Origin: a virus | IMG/VR virus record: IMGVR_UViG_3300005466_000031 | Coordinates: 1 to 54,404 of that record | Direction: 5' to 3' (one strand) | Length of the DNA stretch: 54,404 nt | Part shown: in pieces, positions 21,336-30,700 of the stretch | How the letters are laid out: every line of letters starts with the position of its first letter | How positions within the stretch are numbered: the first letter of the stretch is position 1 | Position numbers and translations under genes: made by a program | The notes under the pieces: generated by a model | The model's input: the letters and a program-made list of their open reading frames with translations, nothing else | The model's database searches: none | Told to the model about the DNA's origin: nothing

Positions 21336-21527
21336 ATGTCCCGCCCCACCGACCTGAACCAGCTTGCGCACCGGCTCGTCGCCGAGAGCGTCGGGGAGGC
21401 GGAGCGCACCGACCCGCCCGAGGGCGAGAACTCGATGCCGATGTACCAGGCCGGGACTGTGTCCTCGATCGTCCAGGGGCGCCGGAAGTCAGAGCAGGTC
21501 CGCGAGCCTGACGAAGTAGTGCCGTAG
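21336..21527 (+). CDS. Small hypothetical protein
   Basis: 63 residues; the ATG lies six bases after an AACCAT -10-like box (21324-21329), repeating the leaderless spacing of the gene before it. TDLNQLAHRLVAESVGEAER, then a Glu/Pro segment. Function unknown. Confidence 0.5.
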   Translation: MSRPTDLNQLAHRLVAESVGEAERTDPPEGENSMPMYQAGTVSSIVQGRRKSEQVREPDEVVP

Positions 21528-21553
21528 GACCCACGGCTCGTAGGCGCCACTAC
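21516..21553. terminator. Possible bidirectional hairpin at the late-region end
   Basis: GTAGTG (21516-21521) pairs with CACTAC (21548-21553) with an inner CCGT/ACGG pair, between convergent genes ending at 21527 and 21550. Weak, and it overlaps both gene ends. Confidence 0.3.
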
Positions 21554-21816
21554 TCGCGGGGCCGCTTCCGGGGTCGCCGCCGCCGGACGACGGGCGGCAC
21601 GGGGCGCAGGAACCCCCGGCCGATGCGGTTCTCCTCCCACCGTTGCAGGAAGCACACGACCCCGGCGCCGAGCGGCATGATGGCGGTCACCTGCTCCGGG
21701 GTGAGCCGGACCACCTTGAACGCGAGCAGAGCCCCGAGGCCCAGGCCGAACGTGCCCGCCTGCGTCGTGGTGCGGGTGGAGCCCTGCAACGCGTCCAGGC
21801 GCGGCCTGACGGTCAC
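21550..21816 (-). CDS. Holin-like membrane protein
   Basis: 88 residues, GTG overlapping the endolysin stop (GTGA). Two hydrophobic stretches (AGTFGLGLGALLAFKVV and VTAIMPLGAGVVCFL) and a strongly basic tail (RRRRPRKRPRE), the build of small phage holins. Position right after the endolysin supports a lysis role. Confidence 0.55.
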   Translation of the reverse strand: MTVRPRLDALQGSTRTTTQAGTFGLGLGALLAFKVVRLTPEQVTAIMPLGAGVVCFLQRWEENRIGRGFLRPVPPVVRRRRPRKRPRE

Positions 21817-22673
21817 GGCCCGGCGTCCCCGGCCTTCCTGAACGCCGCCAGCACGCCGCGCTCCACCGCGTCGGCGATCACCTGCGGGTCCACCCCGCCG
21901 GAGCCGATGGCGTCGATCTTCGCCGACACCTCCGCCACGCTGGCCGCGACCCCCGCGATCTTCTTCTCCAGCGCCGCGCGGGTCGCGGCGACCGTGTAGG
22001 GGTGGGTGACATCGGCGGCGACAGCCCCGACGACCCGGTTCACGTCCTCGGTGGTCAGCGGCATGTCGGGCTCTCCTTCGATGAGGGCAAGGAACGTGTC
22101 GATGGTGCCACGGTGAACCGAGCAGTCCCCGCCGCCAGCCAGGCCCGGCACCGGGTAGCGGTCGGTGAACTGCCAGAGGGACTCGCCGATGCCCGGCTGT
22201 CCGGCCGGGTCCGGGGTGTGGTCCCTGTACCGGGCCACCCACAGCGGCCGGTCCCGCAGCAGGGCGGCGGGGGCGTCCTTGAGCTGCCTCCCGCCGTACA
22301 GCCACGTCGTCCGGCCAAGGACGCGGTCGGTGTGGTTGACGAACGCCTGGTAGGCCGTCCAGTCGGTCCCGGTCTCCACGTCGAGGATCAGCCACTCGGC
22401 GGGGGTGGTCTTCAGCGACCCGAACCCGGCGACCGCGTTCTCCGCCTGCCGGAGCGGGTCGGCCCCGGGCGTGTAGAAGTGGAAGCCCCCGAAGGCCCGC
22501 AGCCTCGCCCGTTCGGCTCCGGCGCGGTGCCTCGTGAACGACGGCGCCAGGTAGTCGGTGCCTTCGGTCATCTTCGCGATGAGCACCGGGGAGAACCTGG
22601 CGTAGGCCACCCAGTCCTCGATCAGGTGGGCGTTGTTCGCGTCGGCGATCAGCAGGTCCGCCACGTTTCCCAC
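21813..22673 (-). CDS. lys: Endolysin, GH25 lysozyme (muramidase)
   Basis: 286 residues. GH25 features: active-site start (ADANNAHLIEDWVAYARF), VLIAKMTEGTDYLAPSFTRH, GGFHFYTPGADPLRQAEN and the Asp/Glu of LILDVETG, then WQFTDRYPVPG. It would cut the glycan backbone of host peptidoglycan. The catalytic domain spans about 1-200. The C-terminal 85 residues are helical (RAALEKKIAGVAASVAEVSA) and may bind the wall or oligomerise. No second lysin (amidase, LysB) is visible. Confidence 0.85.
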   Translation of the reverse strand: MGNVADLLIADANNAHLIEDWVAYARFSPVLIAKMTEGTDYLAPSFTRHRAGAERARLRAFGGFHFYTPGADPLRQAENAVAGFGSLKTTPAEWLILDVETGTDWTAYQAFVNHTDRVLGRTTWLYGGRQLKDAPAALLRDRPLWVARYRDHTPDPAGQPGIGESLWQFTDRYPVPGLAGGGDCSVHRGTIDTFLALIEGEPDMPLTTEDVNRVVGAVAADVTHPYTVAATRAALEKKIAGVAASVAEVSAKIDAIGSGGVDPQVIADAVERGVLAAFRKAGDAGP

Positions 22674-22680
22674 GGTACCG

Positions 22681-23016
22681 CTACTTCGCCCACACCTTCA
22701 CGAGGTTCGCGACCCCGATGGCGCCGACGAGGATCAGGCCTCCGGTGATCTTGGCCTGGAACTTCTCCACCGCCCCGATCCGCCGGTCCACCGACTCCTT
22801 GAAGTCGTCGAGCCCGCGCTGTGAGGCGAACTCGGCCTCCCTGTCGCGCATCTGGCGGATCAGGCCGTTGTGCGACGCCAGACGGTCCTTGCTCTCCCCG
22901 TCGGCGACGAGGACCGCCTTCTCGGCGGTCGCGAGGGCTGCCTGCAACGCTTCCAGGTCAGCCGCGCGGAGCGCCTGGAAGTGCTCCAGAAGCGTCGCGA
23001 CAGTCCATTCGGTCAC
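22681..23016 (-). CDS. Coiled-coil protein with C-terminal membrane anchor (lysis-associated)
   Basis: 111 residues, GTG at 23016. A long coiled-coil-prone region (LRAADLEALQAALATAEKAV, RQMRDREAEFASQRGLDDF) ends in one membrane segment (ITGGLILVGAIGVANLVKV) near the C-terminus. This resembles tail-anchored phage membrane proteins beside endolysins, possibly a holin partner or antiholin. Confidence 0.55.
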   Translation of the reverse strand: MTEWTVATLLEHFQALRAADLEALQAALATAEKAVLVADGESKDRLASHNGLIRQMRDREAEFASQRGLDDFKESVDRRIGAVEKFQAKITGGLILVGAIGVANLVKVWAK

Positions 23017-23022
23017 GGCGCG

Positions 23023-23169
23023 TCACGCCGGGCGGTGCCAGGGACGCCAGTCGCCGACCGCGTGGTGCAGGGCGAGGAGCAGCAGCCCGAGGGTGACGAA
23101 GTTCACCTCGCCGAGGTGGCCGTGGAACAGGGCGACGGCGAACGAGATCGCTGCCAGCAAGGCGAACAT
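23023..23169 (-). CDS. Small membrane protein (holin candidate)
   Basis: 48 residues, ATG with GGGGAGG upstream. Two hydrophobic stretches (MFALLAAISFAVALF and FVTLGLLLLALHHAV) joined by a short polar turn. Very small two-pass proteins in lysis clusters are often holins or antiholins. Confidence 0.5.
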   Translation of the reverse strand: MFALLAAISFAVALFHGHLGEVNFVTLGLLLLALHHAVGDWRPWHRPA

Positions 23170-23220
23170 GGTGGCCTCCCCATGTCGGGACTTCCCTCTA
23201 CGGTACTCGCGGTGCGTCGG

Positions 23221-23328
23221 TCACAGCGGGCGGCAGCCCCAGATCAGGTGCAGCACCACGTCCACGAGCGCGAAGACGGCGGAGCCGATCAGCAGCCCGG
23301 CGGCCATGTCCCGGCTCGGGAGCCTCAC
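23221..23328 (-). CDS. Membrane microprotein, 35 residues
   Basis: GTG overlapping the upstream stop (GTGA). One membrane helix (AAGLLIGSAVFALVDVVLHL) with basic residues before it. Support: coupling, and the run of membrane genes it belongs to. Confidence 0.45.
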   Translation of the reverse strand: MRLPSRDMAAGLLIGSAVFALVDVVLHLIWGCRPL

Positions 23329-23483
23329 AGCAAACAGATTTCGGGCGGATCGACCGTGTACGGACCCACGTCCACAGCGCCCGGGTTGACGCAGATCAAC
23401 GGGTCGGCGATGGCCTGCGCCGGGGCGGTGAGCACGGCGCAGGTGGCGGTCAGGGCGGCGGCGATGAGGTAACGGGGGTTCAT
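23325..23483 (-). CDS. Small secreted protein
   Basis: 52 residues, ATG. Signal peptide (MNPRYLIAAALTATCAVLTA) with an Ala-rich cleavage region; the mature part of about 27 residues has two Cys. Lies between the sigma-factor gene and the membrane microproteins. Confidence 0.5.
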   Translation of the reverse strand: MNPRYLIAAALTATCAVLTAPAQAIADPLICVNPGAVDVGPYTVDPPEICLL

Positions 23484-23520
23484 GCCTACCGCTACGGGTC
23501 CGGCGCGGCCTTCCCCCAGG

Positions 23521-24402
23521 CTATTTGCAGACGACCCGGGTTGACCCCGACGTGTCCACCATGATCTTGAAGCCGTTGTGGACGCAGCGCTCCACGCGCC
23601 CCACCGGGTCCGTCTCGTCGGTGGTGATGGTGCTCGGGTGGGCGTGGACCGGGCCGACCCGCACATCCGGGGTTGTCAGCGCGGGGCGGCGCGGCGACAC
23701 TGTCCGCGCACCGTCGAGCACACGGTGAAGTCGTGCGGACGGGACCGCGAGGGGTGCTTTGTGCAGGCTCCCGGCCGTCCCGTCCGCACGCACCACCTGA
23801 ACCCGGCGCACGGCGGGCGCCTGCTGCTGGTTCGTCCACGGGCCGCAGCGGGCCGCGACGACCACCGCCACCCCGGCCACCGCCAGCAGCGGCCACGAGC
23901 CTCTGCGGCGCGGCCACAGCAGCGCCAGGGTGCGCGCCCACACGTCGCGCATCTTCCGCCTCGCCCGGCCGAGGAGGCCTTCCGCCGCCCGGTACGTCAC
24001 GCCGAGAGCGTCCGCCGTCTCGGTGAGGGTCAGGCCTAGCATCCGCGCCGTGAGGACCGCCCGCTCCGGGTCGGTGAGGCGCGCCATCTCGGCCGCCAGC
24101 CACATCGCCTCCGCCCGATCCAGCACGTCACCGATGTCATCGGACGGTGGGTCGAGCAGACGAGGGGCGACACGGTCCGCGACGACCCGCGCGCGCAGCC
24201 GGTCCACGCACAGCCTCAACGTGACGGCGGTGAGCATCGCGGCGAGCCGCCCCGGGTCGAGGTTCGGGTGGGTGGCGCAGCGCAGCGTCGCCTCGGAGAC
24301 CACCTCCTCCGCATCGGCGCGGTTGCGGGAATGCCGACGGGCGATGCGGAGCAGCCGGTCCCGCTCCTGCCAGGCGGCGTGCCACAGAGCTGCGTCGGTC
24401 AT
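23521..24402 (-). CDS. ECF-type sigma factor with transmembrane segment and external C-terminal domain
   Basis: 293 residues, ATG overlapping the upstream stop (ATGA). Residues 5-75 fit sigma region 2 (RDRLLRIARRHSRNRADAEE then VVSEATLRCATHP). Residues 108-157 fit region 4 (LTDPERAVLTARMLGLTLTE, TADALGVTYRAAEGLLGRAR). A hydrophobic helix follows at about 168-186 (SWPLLAVAGVAVVVAARC), with basic residues on the cytoplasmic side, then about 105 residues predicted outside with two Cys. Such a protein could link an external signal to RNA polymerase. Its place between tail and lysis genes is unusual. Confidence 0.75.
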   Translation of the reverse strand: MTDAALWHAAWQERDRLLRIARRHSRNRADAEEVVSEATLRCATHPNLDPGRLAAMLTAVTLRLCVDRLRARVVADRVAPRLLDPPSDDIGDVLDRAEAMWLAAEMARLTDPERAVLTARMLGLTLTETADALGVTYRAAEGLLGRARRKMRDVWARTLALLWPRRRGSWPLLAVAGVAVVVAARCGPWTNQQQAPAVRRVQVVRADGTAGSLHKAPLAVPSARLHRVLDGARTVSPRRPALTTPDVRVGPVHAHPSTITTDETDPVGRVERCVHNGFKIMVDTSGSTRVVCK

Positions 24403-24791
24403 CGGTGCCCGGGGAGGTGGGCGGCGTGAAGGCACCCGACCGGCGACGGCAGGGGGCAGGCCGGGCTCGGGCTGCCCGTCGGCGTGTGCGTCGGCGTGGG
24501 ACGGGTCGGCTGCGCGGTGATGGGCGCCGGGCTGATGATCACCGTGGTGCGGCCGGGTTCGCGGATCACCGTGGGCACGACGGTGACGTGGGTGACGACG
24601 ACCCTCGGTGACGGCACGGTGGTCACGGTGACGACGGGGCACGCGGTCGCGCTCGGTGACGGGCTGTGACCTGCGACGGCCGGGCAGGGTGTCACGGCGG
24701 GGCGGTCGGCGTGGGACACGATGAGCACCGTGAGCGCGGCCAGCACGAGTCCGACGCTGACGACCACCGGCAGCCCGGGTCTCATCTTCAC
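24399..24791 (-). CDS. Membrane-anchored Thr/Pro/Val-rich protein
   Basis: 130 residues, GTG overlapping the upstream stop (GTGA). N-terminal membrane helix (LPVVVSVGLVLAALTVLIVS), then a low-complexity Thr/Pro/Val region (TVTTVPSPRVVVTHVTVVP, TAQPTRPTPTHTPTG), typical of an extended, possibly glycosylated external stalk. Could be a spanin-like or partner protein for the sigma factor after it. Function unknown. Confidence 0.5.
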   Translation of the reverse strand: MKMRPGLPVVVSVGLVLAALTVLIVSHADRPAVTPCPAVAGHSPSPSATACPVVTVTTVPSPRVVVTHVTVVPTVIREPGRTTVIISPAPITAQPTRPTPTHTPTGSPSPACPLPSPVGCLHAAHLPGHR

Positions 24792-25042
24792 GGCGTGTCC
24801 TCCCGGTCCGACATCTCGCGGGTGAACCGTTCGCTCGCCCCGAGGATGGCGTTGACGATCCGGTAGAGGGACGCGAGGCTCGGCGCCGCCATCAGCGCCA
24901 CGCTGAACGCCAGGGCGAGCGGGTCGGGGTGGGACACCCTGGTGGTGAGGACCCAGAACACCCAGGCACCGAGGCAGCACAGCGCCAGGTCCCGCAGGCT
25001 CTTGAAGCCGGTGTCCACGCGGCGCCGTGTGCGCTGGTTCAC
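24788..25042 (-). CDS. Two-pass membrane protein
   Basis: 84 residues, GTG at 25042. Basic start, then two hydrophobic segments (LALCCLGAWVFWVLTTRV; LALAFSVALMAAPSLASLY) and an acidic tail. First of the lysis-side membrane genes after the tail genes; a holin role is possible. Confidence 0.5.
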   Translation of the reverse strand: MNQRTRRRVDTGFKSLRDLALCCLGAWVFWVLTTRVSHPDPLALAFSVALMAAPSLASLYRIVNAILGASERFTREMSDREDTP

Positions 25043-25095
25043 CCCGACCCCCGTGTGTCCACTATGTCAGGCTACGCGGCTGGTTGGGTTCATCG

Positions 25096-25704
25096 TCACA
25101 CTAGGTAGGTCGGGCCGATGATCGCCGCATCAGGCTGGGGCATCCCGATCCGCGACACCGCGATCCCCAGCACAAACGAGCGGGTGTCGGCCAGGTCACG
25201 GTGATGCACCGCCACGATCATGCTGCTCGGGCTGGTGGGGAACGACCGGATCGCGAACATGCCGGTCCCGGCCGCGCCTGCGAGGGTCGCATCCTGTACC
25301 ACGGGGACGTTGACGCTGCCGTTCGCCGACAGCACGGCGGTCACAACCTCATCCGCGACAGAGTCCCCGGCGACAGTGAGCCGACACAGGTGGTAGCCGG
25401 GCGCCGTGAAGGCGATCCAGTTGCCGCCGAACAGCGAGCCTGCGACCTCCGGCGGCTTGGCGCCCCGGTGCGTGTACGGCCCCGGCGTGTCCCACAGCAC
25501 GTAGGTGAGACCAGACCCGGGGCCGACGCTCACCGACGCGGCGAACGACGCCCACATGTCCTCCACCATGCCGCCGCCCTCGACGGTCACCGCCTGCAAC
25601 GGCGGAGGGACCACCGTGCCCGGCAGTCGTCGAATGTTGCGGATGTCCTCCTCCACCTGCGCCACCCGCTGCGACAGGGTCGGCGCCGGGCCGCGAGTTG
25701 TCAT
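25096..25704 (-). CDS. Minor tail protein with N-terminal coiled coil
   Basis: 202 residues, ATG overlapping the upstream stop. N-terminal heptad pattern (LSQRVAQVEEDIRNIRRLPG), then a beta-rich C-terminus (GGNWIAFTAPGYHLCRLTVA, SSMIVAVHHRDLADTRSF) like C1q/TNF-type or fibre-knob domains. A trimeric fibre or baseplate component is likely from its position. Confidence 0.6.
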   Translation of the reverse strand: MTTRGPAPTLSQRVAQVEEDIRNIRRLPGTVVPPPLQAVTVEGGGMVEDMWASFAASVSVGPGSGLTYVLWDTPGPYTHRGAKPPEVAGSLFGGNWIAFTAPGYHLCRLTVAGDSVADEVVTAVLSANGSVNVPVVQDATLAGAAGTGMFAIRSFPTSPSSMIVAVHHRDLADTRSFVLGIAVSRIGMPQPDAAIIGPTYLV

Positions 25705-26696
25705 CAGACCTCCACCGGGACGAACGTCCCCGACACACCCAGCCTGCCTGGTTCCGCGTTGAACGTCACCGACACCAGCCGGTAGTCCCCCAGCAGGTCC
25801 CGCACCCCGGCGTTCACCGCGACCCGGCAAATCCGGTTCGGCACCAGATCGGCCCACGGCGCCCAGCCCGGCAGCAGGGTCGCGGTGAACGGCAGACCGG
25901 GGGACGCGTCGAGCGCGGTCAGGGCGGCGTGCCGCGCCGAGACCTTGTCCAGCACCGCCGGTTCGTTCACCACCACCTGCAACAGGCCTTCCGGCGGCGC
26001 GTCCCGGGTGGCGGTGGCGACGACCTGCGACCCGTCGGCGCGGGTCACCCCCAGGATCGTGACCTCCGTCGCCACGTCCGCCGGGGGCGCCGTGGATGGA
26101 CCGTCCGCGAGGTGGCCGGCGAGGACCGGCAGCCGGGTCCCCGGGCTGCGGGACGACGACAGCACCAGCTCCCGGCCGTTCATGGTGAAGTCCACCCCGG
26201 AGCGGCACAGTTCGCGCATCGCGTCCCCCGCGTACTGCCGCTGCTTCGCGGTGACGACGCGGTCTCCGCCGATCCCTACCGAGGTGGGACTGACGGTGAT
26301 GCCGGGGCTGTCGTCGCGGCGCATCGCGTCCGCCGCGTGGCCGGTGAAGATGATGCCCAGGTCGGTGGCCCGGTAGGTGCGGTCCACCCCGAGCACCCGG
26401 TGATCGAACCAGGCGAACAGGTCTTTGCCGGTGAGCGTCACCGCCTCCCGGGTGAAGGCGGGCGGCATCAGCGGCCCCACCCACAGCAGAGACCTGTCGT
26501 CGTACACGGCCAGTTCGTCCCGCCAGGCGGTCGCGTCGCCGAGTTTGCGCCGTGCGTCGTCGTTCAGCCCGCCCACCGGCACGGCGAGGCTCACCGAGCC
26601 GACCTCGTTCGCGAGCCTCGTGGCGGTCAGGGTGGAGTACGGCAGTTCCGCCAGGCTCGGGGCTCCGCCGCGCCGGGTGAGGGTGGCGCGCAGCAT
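25704..26696 (-). CDS. Minor tail protein (baseplate hub, Gp37-like)
   Basis: 330 residues. Pattern: LNDDARRKLGDATAWRDEL, DRSLLWVGPLMPPAFTREAV, VTLTGKDLFAWFDHRVL, QYAGDAMRELCRSGVDFTM, and a C-terminal beta part (LGDYRLVSVTFNAEPGRL). This matches the siphoviral minor tail proteins that follow the distal tail protein (ReqiPepy6 Gp37-like). It would sit at the tail tip. Confidence 0.7.
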   Translation of the reverse strand: MLRATLTRRGGAPSLAELPYSTLTATRLANEVGSVSLAVPVGGLNDDARRKLGDATAWRDELAVYDDRSLLWVGPLMPPAFTREAVTLTGKDLFAWFDHRVLGVDRTYRATDLGIIFTGHAADAMRRDDSPGITVSPTSVGIGGDRVVTAKQRQYAGDAMRELCRSGVDFTMNGRELVLSSSRSPGTRLPVLAGHLADGPSTAPPADVATEVTILGVTRADGSQVVATATRDAPPEGLLQVVVNEPAVLDKVSARHAALTALDASPGLPFTATLLPGWAPWADLVPNRICRVAVNAGVRDLLGDYRLVSVTFNAEPGRLGVSGTFVPVEV

Positions 26697-27791
26697 CTAC
26701 AGCTCCCGCGCGACCGAGGTCACCGTGACCGTCGTGTCACCGTCGGTGAACGATCCGCCGCCGACTGTCACGCACACGGTGGTGCAGGCCCCGGCCTCGA
26801 TCCAGCGGAACAGCCCGTCGAAGGTGAGGGCGTCCATCCCGCCGACGACCAGCCCGGACGATGTCTCGGTGACGGTGACCTCACGGCGGGCCGAGTCGAT
26901 CCGCAGCGACCGGTTCGGGCCGAGGGTAACGGTGCAGAAGGCGAACGGGGCACGGTCGGTGGGGCACTCCCCCGCCACCGGCACAGCGGCGCTCACCGTC
27001 AGACCATCCACCCCGGCGCCTGTGACGACCTCCACGACCACCGCCACGTCGCCGGTCCACTCCGGCCCGGTCACCAGCGCGGAGACCGTCTCCGCCTCGC
27101 TGGTGAGGCTTCCCGACGCCTCCTGCTCGGGCAGGTGCTCCAACCACGGCAGCGGCGACGCCAGCTGGAAGGCAGCCTGCTGCAACAGGCAGTCCGGGAC
27201 CCTGTCGCCGGAGGGTGAGAGGATCACCCCCGGTTCCAGAATCCCCGCCCACGGCAGCACCCGCTCCGTGTCCGGGTCGCACGCCAGCAGGACGTGCAGG
27301 TCGGAGCCCCGGTCGCAGTCCGAACCGGACAGCACGTCGTTCAGCCACCGCTCCCCGAAGCGCATCCCGCGCTCCGACGACGCGAACATGGTTCCGGTGA
27401 ACGAGACGACCCGCTGCGCCCGCCGCAACGGCCCGAGCGACGCGCCGAGAGTCCGTGGCGTGACGGAACGTCCGATCACCGACCCGACCCTCACGTCGGT
27501 CAGGTGCAGCCCCAGGAACTCGGCGGAGTCGGCGCGGGACGACGTGTACCACGGCGCCGGGTCGTCGGCGGGGCTCCGGTAGGTGACGGTCTCCGGGGTG
27601 CGGGCGTCGTCCTCGATCGCGGCGCAGAACGCGGCCAGGTTCTCCGGGACAGGGCCGTCCGGCTCCGGGATCAAGGCGGCGGCGAGCGCGATAGTCAGGC
27701 GCGGGTCACCGCTGGCGCGGGCGTAGGTGAGGGCTCTGTTGCCGTTGGCGACCTCGTCGCCTCCGTAGCAACTCCAAGAAACCCCGCTCAT
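26697..27791 (-). CDS. Minor tail protein (distal-tail-like)
   Basis: 364 residues, ATG overlapping the tape-measure stop (ATGA). Position directly after the tape measure is that of the distal tail protein. FLGLHLTDVRVGSVIGRSV and SLGPLRRAQRVVSFTGTMF are followed by a Cys pair region (GSDCDRGSDLHVLLACDPD) and a C-terminal beta domain. Assigned by position and size. Confidence 0.65.
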   Translation of the reverse strand: MSGVSWSCYGGDEVANGNRALTYARASGDPRLTIALAAALIPEPDGPVPENLAAFCAAIEDDARTPETVTYRSPADDPAPWYTSSRADSAEFLGLHLTDVRVGSVIGRSVTPRTLGASLGPLRRAQRVVSFTGTMFASSERGMRFGERWLNDVLSGSDCDRGSDLHVLLACDPDTERVLPWAGILEPGVILSPSGDRVPDCLLQQAAFQLASPLPWLEHLPEQEASGSLTSEAETVSALVTGPEWTGDVAVVVEVVTGAGVDGLTVSAAVPVAGECPTDRAPFAFCTVTLGPNRSLRIDSARREVTVTETSSGLVVGGMDALTFDGLFRWIEAGACTTVCVTVGGGSFTDGDTTVTVTSVAREL

Positions 27792-30700
27792 CGGCCCGCC
27801 CTCGCGCCGAGCATCGCGTCCACCGCGCGGGCAGTCGCGACCGGGTCGTTGGCCACCTCGTTGACGATGATGTCCCGCACCCCCGACACGCCCGCCCCGG
27901 CGACGGTCGGCGCCGGACCCGTCGCGGCAGTGTTCGCGGTGGTCTGCGCGGACGGCAGGTTGAGCACCATCCGCCGCGCCAGCCGGACAGCGGCGGCGTC
28001 CACCTGTGCGGCGGAAGCGTCCAGGCCCGACGCGGCCGACGTTCCGGCGTTCAGGCCGTAGCCGAGGAACACCTTCGACGGGGACGAGATTTGCAGCTCC
28101 CGCGCGAAGCCCGCCTTGGCCGCACGTCCGGCGCGCTCGGCGGCGCGGAAGATCGCGGGCTGCGACAGGTCCAGCCCCGTGCCGATCGACTCCCCGAGAT
28201 GACGGCCCGACACCTCAAAGTCGTGCGCGGCGTGCTGCAACGCCGAATCCGCGTAGCCAAGCGCCAGCTTGATCGGCCTGGTCAGGTCCGGCGGCTTCAC
28301 GTGTCCCACCCGGTCCACGGTGTGCTGCGCGTCGTCGGCGATCTGCTCGCCGATGGTCCGCAGTTCCGCCGCCTTGCGGGCCGCGACCGCCACGTCCGCC
28401 TTGCGCTGCTCCTCCCGCCGGGCGAGTTCCGCGTCGCCGAGAGTGGCGGCCTTGCGGGCCTCCGTCGCCGCGCCGATACCAGCCTCGTCGAAGGTCTTCG
28501 CGAGTTCGGTCGCGCCGCGCCGCTCCAAGGTGACGATGCTGTCCACGAACCGCGCCTCGTCCAGGGTCTTCTGGTGCAGGCTGTCGAGGAACTTCGCGAG
28601 GCTGTGGTCCTTCGCCAGTTCTGCGCTGGCCCCGGTGATCTGCGGCAGGCCCTGCACGAACCCGTTCACGAACTCGTCGGTCTGCTGCTTCGCCTCCGTG
28701 AGCGCGTTGCCGAGTTCCGACGCCGTCAGCCCGGTGTTGGCGAGCACGTTCGCGAAGTCGTCCCCGGTGAGGGTGCCGCGCCGGAACTGGTCGATCACCC
28801 CGCCCAGGGACGGTCCGGCCTTCGCCTGCGCGATGGCGATGGCGTCGGTGCCGACCCGGATGCTTTCGAGCTGGGCGGCGTAGCCCTGCACCAGCAGCGC
28901 CGCCTGGTCGGTGGCGGTGCCGAGCACGACCGTGCCGTCGGCGGCCTGCACCTGCAACGGCAGCAGCTCGCCGAGCACCTTGGTGTAGTCGATCGTCCCG
29001 TCGATCACCCGCGCGTTCGCGACAGCGGCGTCGCGCTGGGCCTGGGAGAACTTGCCGTGCGCCTGCGCGCTGTCCAGCGCCGCCTCCGCCTCCTTCGACG
29101 CCGAGCCTTGCAGTTTCACGAACGTGCGGACCAGGCCCTCATTGGTCAGGGACAGCCCGACACCGCGCCGCTGCGCCTCCTCGAAAGCCTGGTCGAGACT
29201 CAACCCCTGCTCGGCGAGCTGACCGAGCAGCGCGGCCCCGCGCTGGCTGATCTCCCCGCCCCTCGCGAGCGCGTCGAGGAACCGCTCGTAGCCGCCGGTG
29301 CCTTTCAGCGCCAGGTCGGTGAAGTTGTCGATGGTCAGCCCGAGCCGGACGAGGTCGTCATTCTGGTGCTTGTGGGAAGTGGTGGAGTCCGCCTCGGCGG
29401 AGATGGTGTCGCGGAACGACTTCTCCTGCTTCGCGAGCGCCTCCCCCACCTCCTCGATGTGCCGTCGTTCCTCCTTCAGCTTGGCGTTGTGCGCCGACAC
29501 CGCCGTGACCAGCGCCGCGACCCCCACCAGGGCGAGCGTCGCCGGGTTCAGCAGCCCCGTCAGCGCCGAACCCACCCCGCTGATCGCCGACCCGCCTGCG
29601 GCGGAGGTGGTGGCGAGCCCGGTGACCGCAGCCTGCACCCCGGACAGGACCGGGCTGACCAGTCGGCCCGCCTTCTGCAAGGCGAGGAACACCCCGATCG
29701 TCGCCAGCACCGGGGCGGGAATGTCGTCCACCACGTCCACCAGGCCCTGTAGTACCGGGGACAGGTCTTCCACGACGACGAGGGCGCCGTGCAGTGCCGG
29801 GGTCGCCACGCCGATCAGGGACGCCGCCAGCGGCAGCACGTCCACTGCGAGTTCCCCGAAGATCGATGCGAGGTCCACCAGCGCAGGCTCACCCCGGCGC
29901 AGTTCTTCCAGCACCGGTTCCAGCAGCGGCTTGCCGACGACTTCCAGGGCGTTCTGGAACTCCTCCTTGACGCTGCGCAGCCCGATCACCGTCTGCTCGG
30001 TGCCGCGCTGGAAGTCCGGCCCGAGGTTCCCGCCGAGCTGCTCCACCGCGAGCGCGGCACCGGCGGCGCTCTTCTCGAACAGGTTCAGCGAAGCCGCGTC
30101 GTCCTTACCGGTGTCGGCGAGCGCGCGGGCGTTGATCTCCGCAGCGGTGAGGGCGAGCCCGAACGGGGCGAGCGCCCGGCCGCCACGGGCGAAGCCGGTG
30201 GTGAGACGCGCGGCGATGTCACCGGCCTCGCCGAGTGTCGGGTTCACCACGGACAGCCGCAGCGCGAGGGCGGCAATGTCCTGGCTGACCTGCACGATCT
30301 GGTTGTCGCTGGCCCCGCCGGAGCGGCCGAGTTCCGCAAGCCGGGCGATGGACAGTTTCAGCGCCTCGTCGGAGGAGCCCGCTCTCTCGGCAAGCGCGGT
30401 GAGGTCCCCGGTGAGCCCGCCCACGTCGATCTGCTGCACGCTGTCAGCGAGGTCGCCGAACGTGCTGGCGAGCCGGGCGTCGGCGATCTCCGCCTCGTCG
30501 GCGGCGTGGAAGGCCTCCGTCGCCCCCACCGCGACAGCGGCAAGCCCGGCGGCGACACCGCCGAGGGACGACTCCTCCGGCAGGGCCTCCTTCAGGCTGC
30601 CGAGTTCACCGGCGGCCAGCCCGGCGGCCACGTCGAGGGCGCGGGTGGAGGTGGTGACCCCTTCGATGCTGGCGCTGCTGGCGTCCGCCGCCGCGCCGAG

